The notes under the pieces: generated by a model
What the model was told of the DNA's origin: nothing
What the model saw: only the letters and a program-made list of their open reading frames with translations
The model's database searches: none
Translations under genes and position numbers: made by a program
Part shown: positions 1 to 27,411 of the stretch, piece after piece
How the letters are laid out: each line of letters starts with the position of its first letter
How positions within the stretch are numbered: the stretch's first letter is position 1
DNA from: Maylandia zebra
Lineage: Eukaryota > Chordata > Actinopteri > Cichliformes > Cichlidae
Assembly (NCBI RefSeq): GCF_041146795.1
Contig: NC_135172.1
Span: 16,813,123 to 16,877,122 of the forward strand
Reading direction: 5' to 3'
DNA length: 64,000 nt

Positions 1-459
1 CAGCACTTTGTAACACATGTATATTTGCAATAATACAAAGTAATAAACAGAAATTCATTTCTTTTCTTAGCAATCACTTTGCTGTAAGCCAAAAGAGCAG
101 AGTGCACGAGGCTTTGATGATCCTCAAACACATTACAAAGCAACACTTGGTAACTAGTGAGAAAACCAAGCGCACCACCAACAGAGAGAAAACCAGCTAA
201 TTTGTAACTCCTGCAAAGCAAGTGGAAGATGAAACAAAGCAAACGTAAAAAGAGGGAAACAAACACAATCACTCTACACAATAACGCAGTCTCTTGTTTT
301 GGATTACTTCTAATAAAGCTCCGCAACAATATTTAACCTGATTATATAGGAAGAATACCGCCACCGCAACAGCAAATCAAGGACAAAATGGCAACATGAG
401 CGAGAGCAGAGAGGAAGTGCCAGGACAGGTCGATTGTTCAGAGTGAAGGTAAATGTCAC
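1..459. other. Intron or 3' part of the minus-strand gene
   Basis: No exon-like segment is recognisable here. If the donor at 460 is used, this is intron of the minus-strand gene; otherwise the frame runs on to a stop near 310 and the rest is 3' UTR. There are no clear repeats. Confidence 0.4.
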
Positions 460-812
460 CTTTGTTTCAGTGTGAGTATCTCCGCTTTCCTGTGGTGTTT
501 CAGCCGTTTCAATGCTGCGTTTCGTCTCGTGTCCCCTATCGGCTACACGACCAGACGCCAAAGTCTCGCTCTGAATGCCCTCATCATGCGGCTTCTGTCC
601 CTTCCTGTTACTGCTTTCTGCATTCTCTTCATCACTGTTAATGTCAATGTCGTACATCACATCGTCCTCCCTGACACTGCTGCTGTCTACGCTCTCCTGC
701 TTTAACTCCTTGCTCAAACTCTCCTCTGCTTTGCCATCCTCCTCACAATCCATCTGAGGCTCCTCGGATGAGGTCTTCCCCGACTCTGCCTCAAGACTAA
801 CTTCAGACATAC
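460..812 (-). CDS. First coding exon of an unrecognised acidic protein (partial gene)
   Basis: I do not recognise this gene. Read on the minus strand, a good acceptor (polypyrimidine then CAG) ends at 813, and an ATG follows at 810-808 after two bases. The frame stays open for 117 codons to a plausible donor (AAG|GTGACA) at 460-458, so later exons would lie left of position 1. The peptide starts MSEVSLEAES and is strongly acidic and Ser/Glu-rich, with a run around DDVMYDIDINSDEE. There is no domain, membrane segment or signal peptide. The frame also stays open past the donor to a stop near 310, so an unspliced form cannot be excluded. A candidate 5' UTR exon ends at 2144 (CAG|GTAACG on the minus strand), which makes the gene divergent from fam193a. 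In human the neighbour on this side is RNF4, but this peptide does not look like RNF4. The coding call is moderate; no function is proposed. Confidence 0.5.
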
Positions 813-2144
813 CTGGAAACAGACAGACAGGCAAGTATGAAAAAGTCCCACGAAGCTGGCTGACTGCTTATAGTGCCCCTACTAACAAAGGGAAATTAGT
901 TAACTGCTGCTTGTAAGGTATTTTAGGACTTCTCATGGTCTTCTTTGTGTATCTGTATCTCACTGAGTGATTACTTTTTATTAAATACGACACCAGGGAA
1001 TCACAATAACGGTTTCCTAACTTTATACAAAGTCATGTTTTTGTACAAAGTAAGAATCGTTTAAATTCACATTGTTTAAACGAGTAGTGGGATTTGAGGC
1101 TGCACAATACATACTCTGGGCCACGCCTACAGCACATCCATGTACTATACTTCCTTATCTGCCCCAGTCCAGACCTCTGAATAGTCTGCCTATCAGGCAC
1201 ATGTAAAGACCAATTGTAATTGTGGTGTATGTCCTACAGTTCCAGCACATTAATGTGTCTATCGAATGGCCATGTTTGAACTTTGAGTCGAATGCATGTG
1301 AGAGGCACAAACTGGGGTTCTGTTATTGATGAAAGCACTTGCACAACAGGAAAGTGAAGTGGCTCACATATAGACACCATTTTTAAACTACACTCAGGAG
1401 CAGCTGTGTAATCCAATCCCTAACCAGAACTCACAACAGGATTTTACAGTTCTATTTATTATTTATTCTAAGGTAAATTTCGATTGAATTTTACCTTGCA
1501 TTTTAAAGCGTACCTGTAAAACTACAGGTACGTCTACAGGCTGTTAGCTGTCACCTGTGATACTGGAGCAACTACCTCCGACATTAGAGAACTGTTGGAT
1601 AATTTCCAGATTTTCAGCTCTCTGCCGGAAACAAAGTGCACCTTTCACATAATGTTAACCGCGTCAGGTTTATAGCCTTTATGACATTGTGGAAATCGAC
1701 GTGGATGCTGCTAGTACTACCCGGAACAGAGTCGAGTTTATCAAGGTTACCTGTTGAAGTGCAGTCACGTGACTTGCTGCAAGGCTGTTCACAAGTGATT
1801 AAAAAAAACAAACTTGCCAGACCAAATATATAATGCAGCTAATTCATTTCATTTATTGAGATTGCAACATAATAAAAGTGATAAGTATGCATCAACCAAA
1901 CCGTTCCCTAGCTTTACCCGCTAGTCGGTTAGCTCTGAGCTGCCCACTAATTTGACTTAACGTGAATCTATCGCAGCTGTTGACGTGTAGTTAGCTAGCG
2001 TTAAGTAGCTAACAAGCCTACAGGCAGCTAAGGAAAAACTTCCAATGAAAGCACTTAAAGTTGACAGTGTCTTCAAGCTTCGCTGGAGGTGCACATCCGT
2101 GCAACAATTAAACAGGGAAGAAGAAAACTTTAGTTCACGTTACC
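813..2144 (-). other. Probable first intron of the minus-strand gene
   Basis: On the minus strand this stretch is bounded by a consensus donor (CAG|GTAACG, exon ending at 2144) and the acceptor before the ATG at 810. No long frame with coding character is seen on either strand, and I see no repeat family in it. Confidence 0.45.
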
Positions 2145-2895
2145 TGTGTGCGGATGCGGCTAACTGTTTTAGCTGTGCCCCGTTAGCCGTTGTAGATGCT
2201 TATTGAAATCCTCAGCACCGGGCCGCACTGGATGTTTTAGCGCAAAGGGCTGTTAACGCAGACGGTGCATATAGATGTACTAGCAGTTTATCATCGGCTG
2301 TCTTTCGCTCTCGGCAAAGACGCCAGACTCGCTGTTTGACTGCCCGGAAAGACTGTTCCACTCTGCTGGGCCTCTGCTGTCAGCTGAAGCAAACTACACC
2401 ATTTGCGGGATGCGCTCTCCCCCTGCTGTTAAAATGTGTTGTTTGCAGTTTGTGTCGGGTGCTTGTAATACGTTTATTATCTATTTTAGGTCCGAGTAGA
2501 GACATATAATCTAAGGCAAAAGGATAAGATAAGAAGAAGACCGATATGTTTGTAAAGCATTCAACGTCAGTGTTTATCTCCGCTAACTACAACTTTCTCC
2601 CTGTTATCTGCTTAGAAAGTGATTTCCCATGGCAAACTCAATTTCCCATGAGCGCCTGGGTGAGGACGCACATTTACGTTTCGACGCGATCTGAGCCCTG
2701 GTTGAGGCAGTCCAGTCAGAGGCCATATTGGAATATATGAAGTCGGCTTGCACTTTGATGGAACTGAGTGTCTGCCGTTTTGAGAGTCTCTATACTGCTA
2801 TCCAGGATTTATACGCGAGTGATTGCAACAGGCATTCTACTTGAGACTCTGCTAAGTCTGGACGGCAAGTTGTCTCGCTTCTTTTATTGGGAAAA
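2145..2895. promoter_or_regulatory. Probable bidirectional promoter and 5' UTRs
   Basis: The start codons of two oppositely oriented genes flank this interval (fam193a ATG at 2896; the minus-strand gene's 5' UTR exon ending at 2144). The sequence is richer in CpG than the flanks, for example around 2210-2340 and 2880-3110, and has no TATA box at an obvious place. This is typical of housekeeping divergent promoters. A YY1-like CCATATT lies at 2723-2729. Transcription start sites cannot be placed from sequence alone. Confidence 0.5.
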
Positions 2896-19014
<16,119 letters not shown>

Positions 19015-19232
19015 GGGTGTTTAGTGAGTGACTGTCAGGACAGAATCAGTACCTTAACAGCTATACAAACCCAACCCCGACCCTCCACTTATCCCTTTAC
19101 TTCCACCCAACTGTTATCCTCCTGGAACTTCTCCCGCTGTGCCCAAATCACACCCACGCTGCCTTGCTTTGTTCTTGTCACTGTGTGGTTCCAACACAGA
19201 CCCATCTGGACTGATCCACCTGCAGAAATAAA
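19015..19232 (+). other. fam193a 3' UTR (minimum)
   Basis: Follows the TGA at 19012-19014. A canonical AATAAA lies at 19227-19232, and a second possible signal (ATTAAA) at 19507-19512, so the mRNA could end near 19250 or 19530. Confidence 0.5.
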
Positions 19233-21776
19233 AAGAAATGAAATGACACAGAATCACAAAATGCTACTCTACATCTGATTAATTTTTCCTGCCTGCTTGT
19301 GTGCTTCTAGTCTGAGTTGGGCATTTCTCTTGACTGAAAAGGAAAAAAAAGAAAAGAAAAAAAAAAAAAGCCATGGTCTGAAATTATTTTCTTATATTGG
19401 CTTAACTGTAGTCAAAAGATGCTTATTATGTCTGGAAGGTTTCCTTAAAAAAGAAAAAGAAAAAAGAGAGACAATGGAAACTTAAAAAAAGCGAGAAATG
19501 TAATGAATTAAAAGCTGTATTTGACATATTGTGGCTTACTATCCCATCGTTTCCTGTTCCTAGCACGGCCTCTCATCACACGATTGACAAGGGAGCTTGG
19601 TTAGCTGGTTTCCACTCTCCCAAACCCTCCCCCCACCCCACCAACTACTTCCACCTTATTTCACAGAAAGGAGGAAGGCGTAATACTTGACATTGTTCTT
19701 TTTTTTTTTTTGGTTTTTAAGTTCTGTTTAACAAACTGTTGAGTAAACGTGTACCAGTTACAGTTTATGTTTTCTTTATTTTGACCTGTAGCCAGCTTGT
19801 ATCAGAATACTTTCAGAATGAAATTGAAAAAGAACAATACTCACACTATCAGTCTGTTATAGAGTGTATATTGTATTAACACTAAAGCCAAACTGGCTAC
19901 TTTTAACATATTGTTAAGTAATATTAAATCTTGTCTTTCTTTTTTGAAAGATGGAATACAGTAGTATGGCAGGATTATGTGTCTTGTGTCACATCTTATT
20001 TCCTACATACGGTAAAAAAGCCAAACCAAAATGTCAAAAGACGTACGTACATTTACAGATGCAGTTCACGATATGTGAAGCTACTGTTAGCAGCCAGTTA
20101 GCTTAGTGTAAACAAGGAAATGGGGCAGCTTTGCCTCGCTGGGTCCAGCGGTTATAAAAATGCACCTGCCTGGTGAGTACACATTTGGTCGGGACATAGA
20201 GTCATAGTATAATGAGAACGCACACCCTGTCGCTTCTAAGCTTTTATGTTTAAAAATAATAATAAATAGATTCATAGTGGATCTTAAAATTACATAAATA
20301 CAATCTTCGATGAACATGTTACACAGCGTCACTGTTTTAACTATATTTGAGCTAAAATGCAGAAGCAGTGTGTGGAAAAACCTAAGTACACCTCATGACT
20401 CAGTAGATGTGGAACCATCCTGGTGCCTGAATGTTGTCAGTCTCTCGTTCAAGTTTGTCGTATGGACCGCGACAGACTCATTGTGGAACAGTTTTGGACA
20501 TTCTCTTCTTTACAATGTTACTCCAGTTCATTCATCCTTACAATGCCTAGAGCCTGACTCACCATCCCTCTACAACCGTGCCAAACACCTCCATTTGACC
20601 AAGCCACATTTTTTATTCTAATTTTTATGCTGTCGTGAACATTACCACTTAGCACGTTAGCTGAGGTCTGTTAGGAGATGTAGCTCCTGGATTTATTGCA
20701 GTTTCTTTGAACTTGGGGTGAATTGGTTTCACTATCCACTCCTGGGAATACTCAAAACTGTCTTGTATGATTTTATACTTATACTCTAGAATGATGGACT
20801 TGGACTCACCAGATCAATAAGCAGCAACAGCTGCTTCTTTAAGATATTTGCTTGTGTTCACGCAGACCTGAATGTCTTAAATCAGCAAAAATGTCAAAAC
20901 TTGTCCTTCTACAGGTGCTCACATTTGCTCAGTTAATCATTGCATTTAATGAACAATGCCTGGCTGCTACTTATTCTCTTAATTCTTATGTTAGCAGTAC
21001 TTAGTTTTTACATGCTACTTCTGCATTTTGGCTTGCACAGTGTAATATGTGTTCATCTCAGGCTGTATTTATCTGCTATGAACTAGATTATTTCCTGACA
21101 CATAAAACATTAGAATTTAAAGAGAGCGTGGTTTACTTCTACCATGACTGTAACTCTAACCATTCTCACAAATATTCAAACACATCTGTAGAATAACTTT
21201 AACACAACTGTGATCACATTTGGTCTATACGGGTAATCAGTTAACACTATTTTGGGCTTCCCTGCTTAAGGTGAAAACACAATGGACCGTGGCTGCAAAT
21301 TTTGGCTGACAGACATAAAATCAAACTCAGATAGCAAAAACATTACACAAACCACCCCCTTATAATGTCTACTGTTACAAATAAGCAAGCCAAGAAGATA
21401 CACCTTTTATTTAAAAGCACCTGTATCCTTAAGTGACTTATAACTTTGAAGTTCTGATTAATATGATTTAAGCAGCCTAAACATCAGCCCGGAAGCACAA
21501 AACAATCTCTGTAGCTTCTCGGTCATCTCAGTCAAGGTAGTCTTAAGCATCTTTTCCTCAAGTCTAACTCTTTTCAAGCACCAAAAAATAGCCCCAAACA
21601 GTTTTTGTACCAGGCTGTGCTTCTGATTTTACATAACGACTCTTTTATTGGAGCAAACCTCAAATGGCCATTCGAGAAACTATAGGTTTTAGCACTTTTT
21701 GGATTAGCTTAATTTTTCAACTCGGGTTTTATTTATTTATTTTACTAAGCTCATTTTGTGCTAGCACAAAATCTGT

Positions 21777-21779
<3 letters not shown>

Positions 21780-21857
<78 letters not shown>

Positions 21858-21860
21858 GTA

Positions 21861-21893
<33 letters not shown>
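21780..21893. repeat. Compound (TA)n-(TG)n-(TA)n microsatellite
   Basis: A TA run changes into a TG run, back into TA with interruptions, and ends in a short GA run, about 114 bp in total. Confidence 0.95.
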
Positions 21894-21894
<1 letters not shown>

Positions 21895-23993
21895 AAGAAT
21901 AAATAGGACTTTGGCTATGCTACACCATTAGGTAGCTAAAATTCCACATGGCCCTTATACTTTTATTTAACAATAAACATTAAAGATAAAAACTGTGGGC
22001 ACAGACCTTTTTTGGCTTCTGAAGTTGGGGCATGCCACACAAACTTTGAAAACCAGCTTGCTAACAAGAGGACTTTTGTCACCAGGTAGGTGGAGTTGCA
22101 TTAGCAATTTAGCTACCATACTAACTGCATGAGTTATCATTATAATTATCCTTCAGCTATGAGAAGGGCTTTAATTTACTAGACATTAGAAAGAAAAGTC
22201 CACAAATTAATCCATTATTTATTACTGTTATTTAAATTTGTTTTAAAAAAGACTAACTGTAGCTTTATATTTGACACCAATGAAAACAGATACTCCTTTT
22301 TTTCTAATAAGCACACTCAACAATTAGGGACATTTCTGAAAATTTCTTACAGCTAATGTAAATTAGAAATCTCAAGATGATCATTTCCAAATCCGGAATT
22401 TGCGAATCAGTTGTACTTCTGCTAATCCAGGAATTTTACCCGTTGTTGCCCTTCTGCCCGTCTGTGGCTATGTTCAAAGTTGCAGGGTGAGTCACACCCT
22501 CATAAATGAGTTCCTTTTGGGAAATCCACAAACTTGCAGTCATAGTCAGTCTAGCAGGGCTTTGTAACTGAGTCAAGTTGATCCCAAGGTTTAGTTTCAG
22601 TTATGAGGTACATTAAACAAAAAGACAGCTGCCACTGGGCTACTTTGGACATTTACATGTAACTTAATTTCGTATGTGCTCATTGTAGAGCTGATTTGAG
22701 GCAATTACGAAATCAAGTGCATTCCCTCCGGGTGAAGGGAGCATGAAATGAGGTCATGCTGTGGCTTCTCTAGAAATAGATGAGTTAATACATAGTTTTC
22801 AGTGAACACGACTGACAGGACAAGCACATGTATTTGGGTTGTTTGTTTGTTTTATGAAAAAGACAAATTTTTGTAAAAGAACCAACTTGGACATTAACCG
22901 TAACTAAGCCTTTACTTCTTTCAAATGGCCTCAGTGGATTTCAGGAACTGACCATGAGTTTCAGTAACATTTGTTTATTCCCATAAAGTAAACTGGGATG
23001 GATTTTCAAGCAGTGATGGTAAACTCTGGTCGTACAGTACATTCAGAGGTTATATTTAGGACCAAATGGATAATGTGGAAGAGGAAGTGAGGTGCATTTG
23101 TGGTCATCACCATGACTTCTTCCTCTCAACTTTCCCATGAGCGACTGCTTCTTAAAACAAAGGAATTTCAGTACGAGCCGTTGTGAATGAGAGCAGCGGG
23201 GTAGATGCACTTCATACATAAGCAAAAAAGACTGGTTAGTGAGCACCAGCAGATATGACTCAAAAATATTTCAGTTATGAATGACTGTCTGGCTGTTTAT
23301 AGCGTGGCCTTGCTCTCAGTCACCGGTGATGTAAGATCGGATCTACCACATTATGTAAATGCTGTGCAAAAGTACGCAAATGTACAGAGGGCAAAAACAC
23401 CTAGAAAAATACGAGGTGCAAATGTAGGCCGTGATCTAAATATTATGAGAAAATGGTGCAGTGTGTGTTTTGATAAATGCAGAGATAAAGGCCGCTTTCG
23501 TCAACATGTTTATGCAATTAATAGAAAAATTTAAAAAAATCCCACATGCAGGTAAAAATTACTTACTTGCTTTATGATGTCTCTTACAAAAAAATAGACT
23601 TTTGTTGTTGAAGCTGACTTGATGAATAAAGGTAAACAAAACTGTGTACGCAGATCAGTCTGACAATGACAGGGGTGAGCGTCAGTGGCTTATTAAAGGC
23701 ATCAGATCCGCCTCAAAGCTTGTAATCAGAAAGCTGGGCTTTTCATTGTTAAGTGCCTGGAGCACTTTGGGATCACATACATTTCTAAGGAGGGAATCCC
23801 CTCTTCCTTACTGCCTTCACAGTCTGCCACAGTGTCGCTTTTGATGGCTGAAACCTTGGACTTCCTCACCAGGGATCCTAAAAAAGAAGAAGAAGTAGGT
23901 GCTAATACCAGTGATCTAAGCCTATAAATGTTAAATTAAAATGATTTTCCCAAGTCTACTGTGTTCCATTTCAACTAAACGTATGTGCTTTTC

Positions 23994-24024
23994 GGGAATT
24001 CCCTCGCGATGGCGGGAAATTCCC
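23994..24024. promoter_or_regulatory. Pair of NF-kB-type palindromes
   Basis: GGGAATTCCC at 23994-24003 and GGGAAATTCCC at 24014-24024, with starts 20 bp apart (about two helical turns). Both fit the kB consensus on both strands. They lie about 2.5-3.4 kb past the tnip2 3' end, so any link to tnip2 is inference. Confidence 0.4.
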
Positions 24025-24904
24025 ATTCTTTTAGGATACACAGAAGATTAAAGGTTGTAAACATCTATTCTGTATTTGCTTGGATAAGTGTCAGACTGAA
24101 GTCAGGGTGAAGTTCTCCCTCTCTGTTCAAGTAGCTGTGAAAGCTACGTCAGTCATTACATCCTTGTGCTTTGAAACCTGTTTCCAACAGGAACTGGTCT
24201 ACCACTGTGACCTTTCTTTTTTATTCTTTATTTCTTAGAAAAAGTTCCCAGACATTCAGGTGGGGACGTGTGACTTATTTTTTTCCACTCTCAGATTGGT
24301 GTGTAGAGCCTCGGCGTGTGATAATTCAGTCACTTATAGACCCTGTTGAAAATGTGTAGGTGTTTGGTGGCGGGGGAGAATCCCCAGATGGCAGCTCGTG
24401 GTCTTTTTTTGTCCTGTGTGTATTTCTACCAGTCTTCCTGTGGTTGCCTTATAGGCGAGATGCTAAAGTTACCCTTCAAAGCCAAAATTGGAACCAGTTA
24501 TTCCGTGGGCTTCTAAACTGGAGTCAAGATAGTGTGTTATGTAAATGAAAATGTGTGTAAATGTGTTGGAAACTGATACAGTCACCAGTATCTCCCCCAG
24601 TTAGCTGATGAGTAAGGAAACATGTGATGCTGTCTGGTAGCTTTTCAAAACCTTGGGGACTTGGGTGCTGTACCCGCTTTGAAGCGTTAATTTGTTTACA
24701 GTAGTAGTCAGTTTCACTGCTTTTTACTTAAAGCGTTTTCCGTAACCACAATAACCTTATTTCTATTGTTGCTAGAATGTCTGCCACAAACTTCAATGCG
24801 AAGACTGAAACCAAGCCTAGCCTGGTTCTGTCTAATGATCACAAATGACCCATAAACTCCCTACAAATTAAGTCTTGGATTATTAGGTCATACATACGTT
24901 TGTG

Positions 24905-24934
24905 TCATATTCACTGTACTGACAGTGAATATGA
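24905..24934. repeat. Perfect 13-bp inverted repeat with 4-nt loop
   Basis: TCATATTCACTGT is followed by ACTG and then the exact reverse complement. It is too short for a usual pre-miRNA stem and stands alone between genes. Confidence 0.7.
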
Positions 24935-26557
24935 CCATATCAATATCTCTTGAAATGCAAGAATAAAAACAAAAACAAAAAACAGAAGCAAAAATGTATT
25001 GACATAAAAAAAAAAGTTCAACTGAATTGATTGTAATTTTATTGGTATACAGGAAATATTGTGCTTTTCCTCTGTCTTTGTTACAGTGGTGGACAAGGAA
25101 AGGTCAAGTGGTCATACTAACCCTCTTAAGTCCAAGTGATCAATGACTACTCCAACCCTGACCCCGATTCTAACCCTTACCCTCCTCTTCTGTCAACTGA
25201 ACACTCGATGGATGAGGCAACTCTAGCATTAGGAAATTAAAATATCAACTTTTTGCTTTTATTAACCTGTTTCCCAGACCCTTGGCCATCGTGTAGCAGA
25301 GAAAATAATCATCCTAACTGACAGACATTTTTTTGCCTCCTCGAGAATCGAAGGTTAGGGGAGAATTAAGGTTATGACCAATAATGATGTACACCCCAAT
25401 GGGTTAAATGTGGCCAGAGTTTCAAAGTAATTCCAATGAGCTAAAGCTCAGGCTTTAGACTGCTCTAAATACTCAATTCGCTACAGTTTCTTCTACTCTT
25501 GGCTGGCAATATGACATCCTAATGTCTTAATATGATCATCCCAAGTGGACACAGATTTAGTTGACCTTTTCGTTTGTCAGGGACAGCCAATTAGAAGGAG
25601 ATTAGCTTAAAGGGAGAATGGCCTTAAAAGCAATAAAGATAAAACCAGTTAACAGTGGATGAAAAGCACAACATAAATGAGTAAATAAGTTATGGTGTTA
25701 GAAAAATCACTGACAAATGTCTGAGGTAAGACTATGGGACTTTTACTATCTTAAAAATGTCTAGTTATTGCGAGTGAGAAACAGTAGTTGAAAGTTGCAC
25801 AAAACTAGCTTGCTAAAGAAGCTAAAAAAAAGGGCAAACCCCGCCTGAGAGTACCGAATTGAGAAAGAAGTTGCTTCGTTGTTGAAAGTTTACGTTAAAA
25901 GACCTTAGAAAAACATGTTTTCTTTCAAAGGCTCTAATCCAGTCCTAAAATGTGCCCATGGCCTGAACAAAGAAAAAAAAAAAAACACACTGCAGCAAAG
26001 GTAGGTACGTTTTCGCTCACACAAAAGTACCGCAGCTGTTTGACTGCGTCTGTTCACTTCCTTTTTAAAAACAGGGGATGTCCAGCTTCCTGCACTTACT
26101 TCACCAAACCCATGACAAGTGATTCACCAAACAGCACAGTTGGTGCGTGTGTGTCAAACTGATACTTCACCGTGACTGAATGCACGATCTTTCAGACACT
26201 GACTGATATGCAGGCATTTGGTTTGGATGTAACTTGAGCCCTTGTATCTGCTCGCTGCTCTCAGTACCCCTGTAGTGTTTGCTTCAGCTACATAACAGCT
26301 GGGAATCTGGCTGTCACAGTACAGCGTGCCCATTCAGGCAACACTGGGAAGGGGTTTTCCACCAGGCACACACACACGCGCACACACACACACATAAAAA
26401 ACACACGTGACATGCTAAAATGACATGCACACAGATTAAGAAGTGCCAGAATTTTCGTGGTTAAGCGGCTAGGATCTTGGGTGCTGTCTATCTCGAGAAT
26501 TAAAAATACCACCCCATCTATAAATCACCATAAGATAACGTGTGTGGGTAAACTGTC

Positions 26558-27129
26558 TTTTATTACAAAAATAAGGTACTGCCGCCACAGAAACAACATC
26601 TCCACAAATAAGCATACTGCCAGTTGAGATGCAATCTTTACACAAGTCGATCAAAATTTGATCTCCAACATCTGTTTCTGGTTCAACCACGTTTTTTTTT
26701 TGTTGTTTTTTTATCCCAAACTTTTACCAAAAATATATATATTTAATGGCTTTGGTGGGGTGGGGGAAGGCAACCAAATATTGCAATAAAATGATTTGCC
26801 ATTTAAACAATAAGAATAAATATGAATAGTTACATAGTTGTAAATCTGTTATTAATATATACTTTACAAAATAGAAACATGTCAAGTTCAATAGCACCAC
26901 ATTCTCATCTAGATGCAAAATAAGAAGCTTATGCATCGTGACTGTCTTTCATCGTACGACTCCACGATTAAGTTTTAAACTAAATGTCAAAAAAGTGCAA
27001 CAGGTTTGTAATTTGACACTGAGGTATATTATATTCCATGTATATTGCATCAGTAATCCTCTTCCCCACCACAATAATCTCCCGCAATGCCACAGGAGTA
27101 CTCTTAGAACCTGACATCGGATAAAAACG

Positions 27130-27175
<46 letters not shown>

Positions 27176-27411
27176 CGTTTTTATCCGATGTCAGGTATAT
27201 ATATATATATATATATATGCGCCAATTGTACAGATTTGTTTCTTTATGTACAAAAAAAAGAAAAAAGGTAAGTCAGTTGTTTGATTTGTAGTCAAGCTTC
27301 TCAGAATTGGAATCTCCACTCGGGGTATTTTCTGCAGTGTAGTGCTGGTCTTCAGTGTTCAGTTACTGTCAGTAAGAAATGACTGTTATTTCCAAATCAG
27401 TGTTCTTCCAT
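26558..27411 (-). other. Probable tnip2 3' UTR
   Basis: Downstream of the tnip2 stop (27414-27412). A minus-strand AATAAA lies at 26563-26558 and would give a 3' UTR of about 850 nt. The stretch holds the AT palindrome at 27110-27195 and a second TA run at about 27195-27218. Confidence 0.4.
27110..27195. repeat. 86-bp perfect palindrome with AT core
   Basis: A unique arm beginning CCTGACATCGGATAAAAACG is followed by an AT run and then the exact reverse complement of the arm, ending ATCCGATGTCAGG at 27195. The two 43-bp halves are fully complementary with no loop. It lies about 220 nt past the tnip2 stop codon on the transcribed strand. Confidence 0.9.

Larger units (their letters stand above)
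19233..26557. other. Intergenic region between the fam193a and tnip2 3' ends
   Basis: About 7.3 kb of AT-rich sequence with no exon-like frame and no recognisable transposon. It contains a compound microsatellite at 21780-21893, a pair of kB-type palindromes at 23994-24024 and a perfect short hairpin at 24905-24934. The 60-100 codon frames here have no coding signature. Confidence 0.7.

Noticed and set aside
23277..23534. 85-codon plus-strand frame with several basic residues
   Set aside because: No similarity, no splice context and codon use like the flanking intergenic DNA.
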